This document shows positions 14,914 through 23,732 of a stretch of 50,022 nt of DNA, one piece after another; positions within the stretch are counted from its first letter, which is position 1; each line of letters opens with the position of its first letter. A program made the translations under genes and the position numbers. Where the stretch lies: positions 1 through 50,022 of the forward strand of contig CAJEYI010000004.1 of assembly GCA_903994795.1 (NCBI GenBank). Reading direction: 5' to 3'. A model generated the notes under the pieces. That model searched no databases. It was not told the origin of the DNA and saw nothing but the letters and a program-made list of their open reading frames with translations. This DNA is from an uncultured bacterium. GTDB lineage: Bacteria > Patescibacteriota > Minisyncoccia > Phycocordibacterales > Phycocordibacteraceae.

Positions 14914-15774
14914 ATGGCAACCCCGCAACCTTCTCGTGATAAATATTCAGCTGTGTGGGTTTCACACTCTTCTATGGGAGACTTCATTCGTTGCCCGAGA
15001 GCGTATTACTTACATAACGTATACAAAGATCCTAAGACAAAAAATAAAATAAGCATCGTGAATGGAGCGCTCTCACTTGGAGTTTCAGTTCATAACACCC
15101 TTGAGGCACTTAAAGACATGCCACTCGAGGAGCGAATGAAAGAAAACCTGCTCGAGAACTTTGAAGTTGAGTGGTCAAAAGTTACGGGAAAGAAGGGTGG
15201 GTTTAAGGATATAGACGAGGAAACCGCAGCGAAAGAGCGGGGGATTGAGATGATAAAAAGAGTTGTTGCGGCTCCTGGACCTATCGCGAAGAAAACAGTA
15301 CGTCTTGTAGCAGGAAAGAATAATATGCCTCCAAACTTTTTACTTTCAGAAGAAGACAACATCATCCTGTGTGGACTTATCGACTGGCTCGAATATGTCC
15401 CCGAAGACGACAGTGTTGTGGTTATAGACTTTAAGACAGGGAAGAATGATGAGAGTGATGACTCACTTCAGCTCCCAATATACCTACTCCTACTTTCAGA
15501 GCTACAGAAGAGGAAGGTAAGTGGTGCTGCATATTGGTATTTAGATAGGGAAGATGGGTACGTAGAAAAAACCCTCCCAAGTATTGAGAACGCAAGGACG
15601 CGGGTTCTTGAAGTTGCACTACAAGTCAAGGCGGCTCGCGAAAAGAAAGTGTTTGAGTGTCCTCGTGGAGCTGATGGGTGCTTTACATGCAGACCTTTTG
15701 AGATGATTTTGAGAGGGGAGGCAGAGGCCTTGGGAGTAGGGGGGTACGGCCAAGACATTTACTTTCTACCGTGA
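14914..15774 (+). CDS. PD-(D/E)XK nuclease with probable Fe-S cysteines (AddB/RecB/Cas4-like)
   Basis: A 286-residue single-domain nuclease. N-terminal SHSSMGDFIRCPRAYYLHNVYK matches the start of RecB/AddB nuclease domains. The catalytic core is GLIDWLE (D157) and VVVIDFKTGKND (D172, K174), followed by QLPIYLLLLSE. Cysteines C27, C249, C256 and C259 are placed like the four-cysteine iron-sulfur cluster of AddB and Cas4. No helicase domain is attached and there is no CRISPR array or cas1/cas2 in the window, so a repair nuclease is more likely than Cas4. A UvrD/PcrA-like helicase is 8 kb away. The end overlaps the convergent xer gene by 16 bases. Confidence 0.87.
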   Translation: MATPQPSRDKYSAVWVSHSSMGDFIRCPRAYYLHNVYKDPKTKNKISIVNGALSLGVSVHNTLEALKDMPLEERMKENLLENFEVEWSKVTGKKGGFKDIDEETAAKERGIEMIKRVVAAPGPIAKKTVRLVAGKNNMPPNFLLSEEDNIILCGLIDWLEYVPEDDSVVVIDFKTGKNDESDDSLQLPIYLLLLSELQKRKVSGAAYWYLDREDGYVEKTLPSIENARTRVLEVALQVKAAREKKVFECPRGADGCFTCRPFEMILRGEAEALGVGGYGQDIYFLP

Positions 15775-16676
15775 AACTTTTTATGCACTTCTCGTAGATG
15801 AGTATCGGTTACGTGTGTATAAATTTGAGTGGTGTTAATGCTGGCATGCCCAAGCAACTGCTGAACTGAGCGAATATCAGCACCATTTGAGAGCAAGTCT
15901 GTTGCGAAAGAGTGTCGCAATACGTGAGGAGTTACTTTTTTTGTGATACCTGCTTTCGCAGCATAAACCTTTATCATTCTTTCGATTGAGCGCGGAGTGA
16001 GCCGAGTAGGAATACGCCCTTTTGGTGCACTCTTTGATTGTGGTGGGATATTTACGAACAATGCCTCTCCCATGTCCTTCCGTGCCTTCAAATACGCACG
16101 AACTGCGTTTTTTGCAGTATCAGAAAGAAAGACAACGCGTACCTTATCACCCTTTCCTCGCACCGACATTTCGTCGCGAGTAAGGTCTATGTCTGCATCT
16201 AGTGCGCAGAGCTCTGAAACACGAAGCCCTGTTGAGAAAAAGAGTTCAAGTATTGCCCTGTCTCGTAAAGATTTTTCGTCGGAACCATCTGCGGAATTAA
16301 TTAAACGATCAAGTTCAACTGGAGTAATGAGGTCGAGTGAGCGGTCGGGAACCTTCGCGAGTTCAATTTTTTCGGGTGAAAGACCTTGAACATCCCGCTT
16401 TCGGAGAAACTTAAGGAATGCTCGAAGCGCAATAAGGTAATAATTTTGCGTCTTACGTTTCATTGAGTCCTTTGCCGTTCCAGGTTGACGATTGAGCCAG
16501 AGTCTAAATTCGCGTATTTTTTCTTCAGTGATGTCAGATGTGTCTTGGATTCCTGCATGAGTGAAGAATCTGGTGAGGTAATGGTCGTAATTTTCAATAG
16601 TTTTCACTGCACGACCTCTTTCAATCTCGGTGTACTCGAGAAATTGACGCTTCATTACCTCAACATTCATAGACAT
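15759..16676 (-). CDS. xerC: Tyrosine recombinase XerC/XerD type
   Basis: A 305-residue site-specific recombinase that should resolve chromosome dimers. The N-terminal SAM-like DNA-binding domain spans about 8-100. The catalytic domain shows R152 (STGLRVSEL), K175 (RGKGDKVR), H251-x-x-R254 (HVLRH), H277 (LLGHASINTT) and the nucleophile Y286 (QIYTHV). Nothing nearby looks like an integrated element, the length is that of a housekeeping Xer, and there is only one in the window, so I infer a single-Xer system. XerC and XerD cannot be told apart by eye. Confidence 0.9.
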   Translation of the reverse strand: MSMNVEVMKRQFLEYTEIERGRAVKTIENYDHYLTRFFTHAGIQDTSDITEEKIREFRLWLNRQPGTAKDSMKRKTQNYYLIALRAFLKFLRKRDVQGLSPEKIELAKVPDRSLDLITPVELDRLINSADGSDEKSLRDRAILELFFSTGLRVSELCALDADIDLTRDEMSVRGKGDKVRVVFLSDTAKNAVRAYLKARKDMGEALFVNIPPQSKSAPKGRIPTRLTPRSIERMIKVYAAKAGITKKVTPHVLRHSFATDLLSNGADIRSVQQLLGHASINTTQIYTHVTDTHLREVHKKFHGRK

Positions 16677-16734
16677 TCAGTATAACAGGGATTAAGGGTC
16701 ACATTTGCGATAAAATGAGCATTTTACATAGGAA

Positions 16735-16770
16735 ACCACACCACCCTTGCAATAATAATCAAGGTGTGGT
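16735..16770 (+). promoter_or_regulatory. Hairpin in the rpsO leader
   Basis: ACCACACC (16735-16742) pairs with GGTGTGGT (16763-16770); the adjoining CTTG (16746-16749) and CAAG (16760-16763 region) extend the stem with a bulge. It ends 12 bases before the S15 start. S15 represses its own translation through leader RNA structures in several bacteria, each different, so this is a candidate S15-responsive element. Confidence 0.5.
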
Positions 16771-16782
16771 ATTGTAGCTCTA

Positions 16783-17049
16783 ATGCTAACAAAACGAGTA
16801 AAAGCAAGCGTTATTAAGAACGCAGCAATGCACGACACTGACACCGGTTCAGCTCGTGTTCAGATTTCTATACTTAGCCGTAAGATTGAGGAATTAACTT
16901 CCCACCTGAAGAAGAATCAAAAGGATTTTCACTCACGACGTGGACTTTTGCAGATGGTTGCCGATCGACGCGCACATCTCCGATACCTAGAGAAAAATGA
17001 CAAGCGAACATATAGCTCACTTATCAAAGAACTAGGACTTAAGAAGTAG
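16783..17049 (+). CDS. rpsO: 30S ribosomal protein S15
   Basis: An 88-residue protein of normal length and typical sequence: the DTGSARVQISILSRKIEELTSHLKKNQKDFHSRRGLLQMVADRRAHLRYLEK block covers the three helices that bind 16S rRNA helices 20 to 22. It stands alone with its own leader hairpin and a strong terminator, so it forms a single-gene unit. No pnp follows, unlike the common rpsO-pnp order. Confidence 0.97.
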   Translation: MLTKRVKASVIKNAAMHDTDTGSARVQISILSRKIEELTSHLKKNQKDFHSRRGLLQMVADRRAHLRYLEKNDKRTYSSLIKELGLKK

Positions 17050-17054
17050 TCCCA

Positions 17055-17088
17055 AGAAGCGGCGCCTCGGCGCCGCTTCTGTCGTTTT
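17055..17088 (+). terminator. Rho-independent terminator of rpsO
   Basis: AGAAGCGGCGCC, loop TC, GGCGCCGCTTCT (17055-17080), then GTCGTTTT. Located 5 bases after the rpsO stop. Confidence 0.9.
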
Positions 17089-17168
17089 ATTCCAAACTTC
17101 GTTTTTCCACACATAAAGAGTGTTAGAATACGTAAGGTTAGCATTTTATACAATTAAATATATTTTAT

Positions 17169-17687
17169 ATGGCAGTAATTAAACACGCAGCACAACGAGT
17201 TGGAGTTTTCATAGATACTCAGAATTTATACCACAGTGCAAAACATCTCTATAAGACACGAGTGAACTTTGCAAAAGTGCTTGAAGAGGCAGTGGGTGGA
17301 CGAACGCTCGTTCGTGCTATTGCATACGTTATCAGCACTGAAAGCGGAGATGAAGACGCATTTTTTGATGCTCTTACCAAAATCGGCATTGAAACGAAAG
17401 TAAAAGGTCTACAGATATTTGCTGATGGTGCGAAGAAAGCTGACTGGGATGTAGGCCTTGCGATTGACGCAGTTAAGATTGCACCTAAACTAGACACAGT
17501 AATCATTGCATCTGGAGACGGTGACTACGTACCACTTATTGAATACTTAGATATGAATGAGGGGTGCCAGGTGGAAGTTATTTCATTTGGAAAGTCTTCT
17601 TCTGCGAAAATTAAAGAGGCAGCTCACGCCTTCACCGACATGTGTGATGACCCGAAGAAGTTTTTGATTGGATACAGGGGCCAGTAG
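17169..17687 (+). CDS. NYN-domain (LabA/DUF88-like) protein
   Basis: The 172-residue protein is a stand-alone NYN domain of the PIN-like nuclease superfamily: VGVFIDTQNLYHSAK with the first catalytic Asp and the Asn, KKADWDVGLAIDAVK with the second acidic pair, and ASGDGDYVPLIEYL with the third aspartates, followed by GCQVEVISFG. The family is predicted to cleave RNA. All acidic positions are kept, so it should be active. The target is unknown. It lies alone before the membrane-protein gene, 87 bases downstream. Confidence 0.88.
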   Translation: MAVIKHAAQRVGVFIDTQNLYHSAKHLYKTRVNFAKVLEEAVGGRTLVRAIAYVISTESGDEDAFFDALTKIGIETKVKGLQIFADGAKKADWDVGLAIDAVKIAPKLDTVIIASGDGDYVPLIEYLDMNEGCQVEVISFGKSSSAKIKEAAHAFTDMCDDPKKFLIGYRGQ

Positions 17688-17774
17688 TAATCTTACAAAA
17701 TTTCATTTTGTTGAAAGTGCTCCCGTCATGGGCGAGTACCGGTTATACTCTAAGTAGTATGACTCTTCTTTTGT

Positions 17775-19373
17775 ATGACCACCAAAATTGAACCAAATGA
17801 TACAAATACGGATTCATCTCCTTACATTCGAACATTTGCGAAGGATTTTGCTGTGCTTGCTGCGAAAGATCCTGAAGGTGCAGCTCACGCTAAAGATAAA
17901 CGTCCACGCCCGAAACCTGCACCATTAAGTAACGAGCAACTTCCATCAAAAAAACCAGTGAAGGGCAGAATAGATGATCAGCCAATCAAGGAGTTTGATC
18001 CTGGAGATTTGTCTAAGATAAACATCGACACGGGTGAAATTTCAAATGAGCACCCTCAAGATATTCCAAATGAGGCCTATGAAAAGGAGCCTGCTGCTGA
18101 AGTCTTGGAACTTCCTAAACTTAAAGATGGGGACATTATAGAAAGCATTAACAGCATTAAAGGTCTCGTGAAGACCCCGAAAGCGGCAACTTCAGGTGAG
18201 CCGACTGATGCAGAGAGGGCAGCTATCTTGGCGAGACTAAAAGCACGTGCTTCATCAGTCACATCGACACCCGCAGAGACACCAGCACCAACCATAACTC
18301 CAGCCACGAAACAAGTTCAGAAATTCGAAGTCGTTACTCCTGAATCAGTTCCAGTAGCTACAACAATACCCGTACCCGTAGAGACCCCCAAACTCCCAGA
18401 GCAACATTCAGAAAAGCCAGCCCCAGACATAGCGTCTCCAATTCATACATATACAAGTGATTTCGCTGACCAAATTGATTCTAAAGGAGCAAGCACTTTT
18501 TCTGTACTTGCAGCAGAGAAAGATGCTCCCGTCCGCAGACCTGCGCAACAACCAAAGAGAAAAGCATTTCCAATACTTCCAATATTTGCTGCTGTTACAC
18601 TTATTCTAATCGGCGCCGGAGGTGTTTACTTTGCATATACATTTATGCAAAAAACTGCACCCATTGCAATTATTAGTGCGCCCAACACACTTATTCCCTA
18701 CGATAGCAAGATACAATTAGCAGGCACTCGTGACACACTACTTTCAAACCTTGCTGAAGTCGCATCAAGACCTCTAGCGTTAAATTCAATACTCTATATC
18801 TACGCAAACTCAACGGCAACAAGTACTCAGAATATGGGAAATGATACAGTTAGCCAACTAAATTTACGCGCCCCAACAATCTTGCTCAGAAACATCGATC
18901 CTTCAAGTATGGTTGGCGCACTGAATACGAATGGGCAAACACGAGCGTTCTTTATTTTTAGAGTTACTTCCTATGAAAGAACTTTTGCAGGAATGCTTCA
19001 ATGGGAACCCTCACTACAACAAAATCTATCTATTCTTTTCCCGCTATACCCAAAGCCAAAAGTACAATTGCCCCAGCTCTCAACATTGATATCGACATCA
19101 ACTCCTACAGCAAGCACAACAAACAAGACCTCTCCATTGCACACGGCGACCAGCACGGTTAATATGCCTATAGCTCCAACAATCGACACCTCCGTTCCAC
19201 AGTCTCAGTTTACTGATGAGATAGTGGCAAATCGAAGTGTACGTGCACTAAAGGACATTTCTGGAAGAACGATTGTCCTATATGGATATGCCGATAAAGC
19301 AACCTTGATCTTAGTGCGAGATGAAGATGCCTTTACCTTTATTGTGAACAGACTCTCTGTTGGTGCTAGCTAA
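17775..19373 (+). CDS. Single-pass membrane protein with long cytosolic and external parts, unknown function
   Basis: This 532-residue protein has a low-complexity cytosolic part (1-260, rich in Pro, Glu, Lys), one transmembrane helix (about 264-290, after the basic RRPAQQPKRKAF stretch) and an external part (290-532). The external part has a structured segment, a Thr/Ser-rich linker (about 430-475) and a final segment (SVRALKDISGRTIVLYGYADKATLILVRDEDAF) that looks folded. A motif occurs twice in the cytosolic part, at about 18-31 (IRTFAKDFAVLAAKD) and 223-250 (IHTYTSDFA, then FSVLAAEKD). I recognise no family. The topology suggests linking a cytosolic partner to the envelope. Confidence 0.75.
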   Translation: MTTKIEPNDTNTDSSPYIRTFAKDFAVLAAKDPEGAAHAKDKRPRPKPAPLSNEQLPSKKPVKGRIDDQPIKEFDPGDLSKINIDTGEISNEHPQDIPNEAYEKEPAAEVLELPKLKDGDIIESINSIKGLVKTPKAATSGEPTDAERAAILARLKARASSVTSTPAETPAPTITPATKQVQKFEVVTPESVPVATTIPVPVETPKLPEQHSEKPAPDIASPIHTYTSDFADQIDSKGASTFSVLAAEKDAPVRRPAQQPKRKAFPILPIFAAVTLILIGAGGVYFAYTFMQKTAPIAIISAPNTLIPYDSKIQLAGTRDTLLSNLAEVASRPLALNSILYIYANSTATSTQNMGNDTVSQLNLRAPTILLRNIDPSSMVGALNTNGQTRAFFIFRVTSYERTFAGMLQWEPSLQQNLSILFPLYPKPKVQLPQLSTLISTSTPTASTTNKTSPLHTATSTVNMPIAPTIDTSVPQSQFTDEIVANRSVRALKDISGRTIVLYGYADKATLILVRDEDAFTFIVNRLSVGAS

Positions 19374-19396
19374 TTCAGACGTGTTAGAATTTACGT

Positions 19397-19759
19397 ATGA
19401 CTGACACAAACACATACAAGGCCCGCCTTATTGAAGAAAAGACAAAACTAGAATCCGAGTTAGCCCCAATAGCAAGACCTTCATCAGAAAACCAAAATGA
19501 GTGGGAAGCCACCGAGTCAGACACGGTGCAGGAGGCTGATATTCATGATCAGGCAGATCATCAAGATGAATATCAGGAGAATCGAGCTATTGTGGACGTG
19601 CTAAACGGCAGATACCAAGAAGTACTATCCTCACTGAAACAAATAGAAGATGGTACGTATGGAGCATGTGAAGTGTGTGGTGCAGAAATCGAGGAAGAAC
19701 GACTCGATGCTGACCCTTCAGCAAAAACCTGCAGAACGCACTTAGGAGCAGGGGATTAG
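19397..19759 (+). CDS. DksA/TraR-type zinc-finger protein
   Basis: A 120-residue protein with an acidic coiled-coil N-terminal half (about 1-85) and a C-terminal zinc-finger motif CEVCGAEIEEERLDADPSAKTC followed by RTH, so three cysteines are clear and the fourth ligand may be histidine. DksA-like proteins enter the RNA polymerase secondary channel and work with ppGpp. It is shorter than E. coli DksA (151) and nearer TraR/YteA forms. Direct polymerase binding is inferred. A good terminator follows, so it forms its own unit. Confidence 0.85.
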   Translation: MTDTNTYKARLIEEKTKLESELAPIARPSSENQNEWEATESDTVQEADIHDQADHQDEYQENRAIVDVLNGRYQEVLSSLKQIEDGTYGACEVCGAEIEEERLDADPSAKTCRTHLGAGD

Positions 19760-19788
19760 ACTTCAGAAAAACTTCATACTTTCCTCAG

Positions 19789-19818
19789 AAAAAATACTGA
19801 CTGGCTTCAGTATTTTTT
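19789..19818 (+). terminator. Rho-independent terminator
   Basis: AAAAAATACTGA (19789-19800), loop CTGGCT, TCAGTATTTTTT (19807-19818). Perfect 12-base stem with a T tail, 30 bases after the DksA-like gene. Confidence 0.88.
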
Positions 19819-19846
19819 CATATCATTTCCGTACAATAAATAGAGT

Positions 19847-21391
19847 ATGACGGAGAAGAAACACACAAAGCCAGAAACAATTCGCGGGTACGCTCGTGTT
19901 ATTGCTGCGCAACCGATTGGTGCGAGTGCCTCTCTCGTCACCATTGAAGCAGACATAACCCTTGGTCTTCATTCATTTTCAATCGTTGGACTCCCTGATA
20001 AGGCAATGGAGGAGTCTAGGGATAGGATCTCTGCCGCAATACGCCATGCTGGTTTTAAATCACCAAAATCTACAAATCGAAAAATTGTATTATCTCTTTC
20101 TCCAGCAAACTTACGCAAGGAAGGTTCTCACTATGACATTCCACTTGCACTTTGTTACTTAGCTGCTGCTGGTGAGATTATCCTTCCAGATACACCGATA
20201 TTATTCTTAGGGGAACTGTCTCTTAATGGGGAAATACGGCCGGCTCGTGGAGTCCTCTCGCAAATTATTGCTGCAGAATTAGCAGGAATTAAAACAGTCT
20301 TTGTCCCGCCGGGGAATGTTCAGGAAACTCTTTTGTGTGATAGTGTTGCGGTATACGCGCCACAAACCCTTGCAGAATTAGTATCACACATACAAGGGAA
20401 AAGGATATTGCTGCCGCAAACCACAAAGACACCCTTTCACAAGAAACCATTTGCAATAAATTTATCTGACATAAAAGGGCAGGAGACGGCGAAACGCGCG
20501 CTTGAGATTGCTGCGGCTGGCAGACACAACATTGTTCTATACGGACCACCCGGCACAGGCAAAACCATGCTTGCACGTGCTTTATCTGGGATCTTGCCCC
20601 CACTTACACCCGCAGAAATTCTAGCAGTGACTGCGATACACTCGACCGCTGGCATCTTGCAAGAAGGAGAGATTGTATCTTATCCACCATTTAGGTCACC
20701 TCACCACACCGTGTCACATACAGCTATGATTGGTGGCGGCGCAGTTCCTCGAGCAGGTGAAGTTACTTTGGCCCATAAAGGAGTGTTGTTCTTAGATGAA
20801 TTCCCAGAATTTGATACGCGCGCACTTGAGGCACTGCGGCAACCTCTTGAAGATAAGGTGATTACGATTTCAAGAAATAAAGCCACATTTGTGTTTCCGG
20901 CAGATTGCATGATTGTCGCAGCTCTGAACCCGGCAGAAACTCTTACAACGTCATCTCGAACGGCAATCCGCGCCGCTGAAAAACAAGCACGCAAGATTTC
21001 GCGACCAATCGCAGACCGCCTTGATCTATGGGTCGAGGTTGCGCATGTTTCGCAAGAAGAAATGCGTGATGAAACCACTGGCGAGACTTCAGAAGCAGTA
21101 CGCCAACGTGTTGCAGATGCTCGAGATCGCATGTATGCCAGGAACAATCTCTCTATTACTAATTCCCAGCTACCGCCTCACATGATCGAAACCGTGACCC
21201 ACCTTACCTCTGAAGCAAAAGAGGTTCTAATAAAGGCTTCCGGGAAATTGAATTTATCTCCACGAGCATATCACCGCACCATACGTGTTGCTCGGACCAT
21301 TGCAGATTTACGCAATGGGGAAGACATAACGAAAGAAGACGCCCTCGAAGCACTTCAATACCGTCCGCGAGGCATGTTTGGTTTTGAATAA
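19847..21391 (+). CDS. comM: ComM/YifB family AAA+ ATPase (Mg-chelatase-like)
   Basis: A full-length 514-residue member. The N-terminal ChlI-like domain (about 15-165) carries [31 protein letters not shown]; the AAA+ core has Walker [16 protein letters not shown] and Walker [12 protein letters not shown], with the typical [17 protein letters not shown]; the C-terminal domain includes [20 protein letters not shown]. ComM is a hexameric helicase that promotes branch migration of incoming DNA in natural transformation and is widespread. With a PilB ATPase and T4SS-like genes in the window it fits DNA uptake, but that link is inferred. Confidence 0.93.
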   Translation: MTEKKHTKPETIRGYARVIAAQPIGASASLVTIEADITLGLHSFSIVGLPDKAMEESRDRISAAIRHAGFKSPKSTNRKIVLSLSPANLRKEGSHYDIPLALCYLAAAGEIILPDTPILFLGELSLNGEIRPARGVLSQIIAAELAGIKTVFVPPGNVQETLLCDSVAVYAPQTLAELVSHIQGKRILLPQTTKTPFHKKPFAINLSDIKGQETAKRALEIAAAGRHNIVLYGPPGTGKTMLARALSGILPPLTPAEILAVTAIHSTAGILQEGEIVSYPPFRSPHHTVSHTAMIGGGAVPRAGEVTLAHKGVLFLDEFPEFDTRALEALRQPLEDKVITISRNKATFVFPADCMIVAALNPAETLTTSSRTAIRAAEKQARKISRPIADRLDLWVEVAHVSQEEMRDETTGETSEAVRQRVADARDRMYARNNLSITNSQLPPHMIETVTHLTSEAKEVLIKASGKLNLSPRAYHRTIRVARTIADLRNGEDITKEDALEALQYRPRGMFGFE

Positions 21392-21411
21392 ATTGGACAT
21401 ACAATGGATTG

Positions 21412-22203
21412 ATGCGTATTAACTTTTTTGAGGAATGTATTGGGGACCCCGAAATAGATTTACAAAATGCAGCACTGATAACGTGGCCTTCTACTGTATA
21501 TATTGCTGCGACCTCGCTTGCTGAATTTATTGAGCGCCGTCGTGTTCTTTCAACCATAAACCCGACCGTCACGGCTGCATATTGGCCAGTACTTCCTAAC
21601 TCATACTGGATCTCTCCGTTTGCAGATCCGGGTGAATTAGAAATATTGAGGAATGAACTAATTTCTTATGACGGTGAGCATTTAACAGTGCTGCTTGATT
21701 TAGAACTCCCAATCCTAAAACCGTCTCAATTCAAAAGAAACTTTGTATCTTTTTTCACGAACCGAAGACGAATTACTCGACTTCTTCATATTCAGAAAGA
21801 AAATATATCATTTGCAACAGCTGAATACTGGTATGCAATTGGCTGGGCACATTTCTTAACTGTGCTTTTTGGAGTTACTTTCCCAAATAAAAAGAGCGGC
21901 CATTCGAGACTTATTATGTATTACAGTTCCACATTGCGACAAAATGGTGTCGTAAAGTACTCAGAAGCAATGGATTATATGAAAATCGCTCTAACAAAAG
22001 AAGCAGCAAAGGATAGGGGGGTGCAGGCAGCTCTGGGTACGACTGATGTTGGTATTTTTGGTAACGAAATCCAAATGCAACCTGAAGAACTTGCATATGA
22101 CTTAAGCCTGCTAAAATCTGCAGGATTTAAAGAAGCCACAATTTTTCGACTAGCTGGAATTCGACCTTATTTGTCAGTCTTATCTGAATTTATTGATTCC
22201 TAA
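21412..22203 (+). CDS. Hypothetical protein, possible TIM-barrel-like fold
   Basis: I do not recognise this 263-residue protein. Alternating short strands and helices (AAYWPVLPNSYWISPF, LTVLLDLELPIL, ATIFRLAGIRPYLSVLSEFI) are compatible with an alpha/beta barrel. It is soluble, with no clear signal or membrane segment apart from a weakly hydrophobic IGWAHFLTVLFGVTF. The ATG at 21412 is chosen over an in-frame TTG at 21409. It lies 20 bases after comM, so it may be cotranscribed. It overlaps the convergent M23 peptidase gene by 4 bases. Confidence 0.7.
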   Translation: MRINFFEECIGDPEIDLQNAALITWPSTVYIAATSLAEFIERRRVLSTINPTVTAAYWPVLPNSYWISPFADPGELEILRNELISYDGEHLTVLLDLELPILKPSQFKRNFVSFFTNRRRITRLLHIQKENISFATAEYWYAIGWAHFLTVLFGVTFPNKKSGHSRLIMYYSSTLRQNGVVKYSEAMDYMKIALTKEAAKDRGVQAALGTTDVGIFGNEIQMQPEELAYDLSLLKSAGFKEATIFRLAGIRPYLSVLSEFIDS

Positions 22204-23336
22204 ATACTGCAAACCTTATTTTCTTTGCAGTATGAAAATGGGTTCTGAGCACCTCGGACTTCGAAGTGTAGATGGGGGCCTGTTGCATCGCCAGTTGTTC
22301 CGACATACCCAATAACCTCTCCCACTGAGACAGAGTCACCATCCTGCGCCTTGACCACGCTCATGTGAGAGTAAAGTGTCTTAATTCCTTTACCATTATC
22401 AAGAATTACATAACTACCATATCCACCATTCCATCCGCCAGATCTAGAAAGAATAACTGTACCTGATGCTGCCGCATGAATAGGCGTTCCTGTTGGAGCA
22501 CCCAAATCGACAGCGTCCCACCCATGAAGTCCTTGAGTTAGAAGCGCTCCAGGAAGGGGATTACTAAAGAATCCTGGGAGGGCAGCCCCACTTCCTCCTC
22601 GATACGGATTACCTGTCGCATCACTAAAGTTCATTTTGGCTCCTGTGTGAGTAGCAGAAGCTGAGGATCCCGAGGTACCTGAAGTAGGCTTCGTTGAAAC
22701 GTCTGGTGATGATTTTGTGGACTTAGCTTGAGTGCTCGATAATTCGCCCCCGGGAATAATGATTGTTGACCCTGCAACTAGTGCTGTGTCCGCTGAAATA
22801 CCATTAAATTGTGCGATATCTGTGGCATCTGCTCCAAACTTCTTGGCAATTGTAGAAAGTGTTTCTCCCTTCTTTACCGTGTGCTGGATACCGGACACTG
22901 GAAGAATAACGAGCTTAGTGCCTTGTTTTATGGTGCTTGGATTAGTAATGTTGTTTGCCCAAAGAATTGTATTTACAGATACGCCGTATGTTTGTGCGAT
23001 TCCTGAAAGTGAGTCTCCAGACTTGACCACATAAGTAGAAATACTTCCTTTTGAACCCGGGTCGGAAGGTGAGTTTATGGTTGTGTCGCCCGCATCACGT
23101 GTGGCTGCTGGATTTATGGGAGACGTATCAAAATCTACACCCGACACGAGAGCGGTGCCGTCAGGTGTCGTCAGAGCCGTAGGGGTCACGACCTCATCTA
23201 TATTCGTACTAATTGGAGCAACCATAAGGCCTAAGCTTGGATTATGGAGCACGGGGGTTGGTTCTGTCTGAGCACTCGTGGTTGCGAAAGGCCAAGAGGC
23301 ACCTGCGTGGTTCGGCGATTCGATTGCAAACAACAC
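22200..23336 (-). CDS. LysM-M23 peptidase (murein hydrolase)
   Basis: Two LysM peptidoglycan-binding repeats occur at about 103-148 (YVVKSGDSLSGIAQTYGVSVNTILWANNI) and 152-196 (HTVKKGETLSTIAKKFG). A linker follows, then an M23 lysostaphin-type domain (about 255-372) with HGWDAVDLG, TLYSHMS and the GPHLHFEVRG metal and catalytic motif. It should cleave peptide crosslinks outside the membrane. The only canonical start is GTG 23336, yet the frame stays open upstream to a TAG at about 23502 and encodes a basic-hydrophobic segment (KVGLRLFFLLLISGGVLFAI) that looks like the missing membrane anchor. An ATT (23468) or a frameshift may be the real beginning. Confidence 0.88.
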   Translation of the reverse strand: MLFAIESPNHAGASWPFATTSAQTEPTPVLHNPSLGLMVAPISTNIDEVVTPTALTTPDGTALVSGVDFDTSPINPAATRDAGDTTINSPSDPGSKGSISTYVVKSGDSLSGIAQTYGVSVNTILWANNITNPSTIKQGTKLVILPVSGIQHTVKKGETLSTIAKKFGADATDIAQFNGISADTALVAGSTIIIPGGELSSTQAKSTKSSPDVSTKPTSGTSGSSASATHTGAKMNFSDATGNPYRGGSGAALPGFFSNPLPGALLTQGLHGWDAVDLGAPTGTPIHAAASGTVILSRSGGWNGGYGSYVILDNGKGIKTLYSHMSVVKAQDGDSVSVGEVIGYVGTTGDATGPHLHFEVRGAQNPFSYCKENKVCSI

Positions 23337-23650
23337 TCCACCTGATATAAGAAGGAGGAAAAATAGGCGTAATCCTACCTTAAAAGAATGCCTTGAGTCA
23401 TTCTTGCCATATGCATATTCTGGATTATATTCTGATGAAGAATATTTGCTGTTTTGTGAAGGTAAAATAGTGAAATTGGGGGGAGATGGGAGTATCTGCT
23501 ACGTACAAAAACAGCTTATATAAGCCGTTTCTTGAGTTCTGCCGTGTCTGTCAACTTACACAGTATACCCTCCTGAAATATGAGGTCAACGCAGTAAAAC
23601 TTATCCTGTGCACAACATTTTTTGACCTATTTTGTTAATTTGTGAAGGGT

Positions 23651-23704
23651 GCACATAACCCACAATAAAGAATTTCGAGAAATCTTTTGTTGTGGGTTAT
23701 GTGC
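23651..23704. other. Long stem-loop upstream of the uvrD-like gene
   Basis: GCACATAACCCACAA (23651-23665) and TTGTGGGTTATGTGC (23690-23704) are perfectly complementary; the inner AAAG..ATTTC and GAAAT..CTTT continue the stem. It ends 28 bases before the helicase start. It may terminate leftward or rightward transcripts or act as an operator. No T-run follows. Confidence 0.6.
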
Positions 23705-23732
23705 TGACTATGTCTACTGATATAGTAGTACA

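Noticed and set aside
14914-15774. PD-(D/E)XK nuclease as a CRISPR Cas4
   Set aside because: No repeat-spacer array and no cas1/cas2 or effector genes are seen in the window; a repair nuclease fits better.
15759-16676. Xer gene as an integrase of a mobile element
   Set aside because: No attachment repeats, phage genes or atypical composition nearby; length and motifs match the housekeeping Xer type.
23278-23523. 81-codon plus-strand frame opposite the M23 gene start
   Set aside because: It is antisense to the M23 reading frame, whose translation gives a sensible anchor segment; the plus-strand product does not resemble a protein family.
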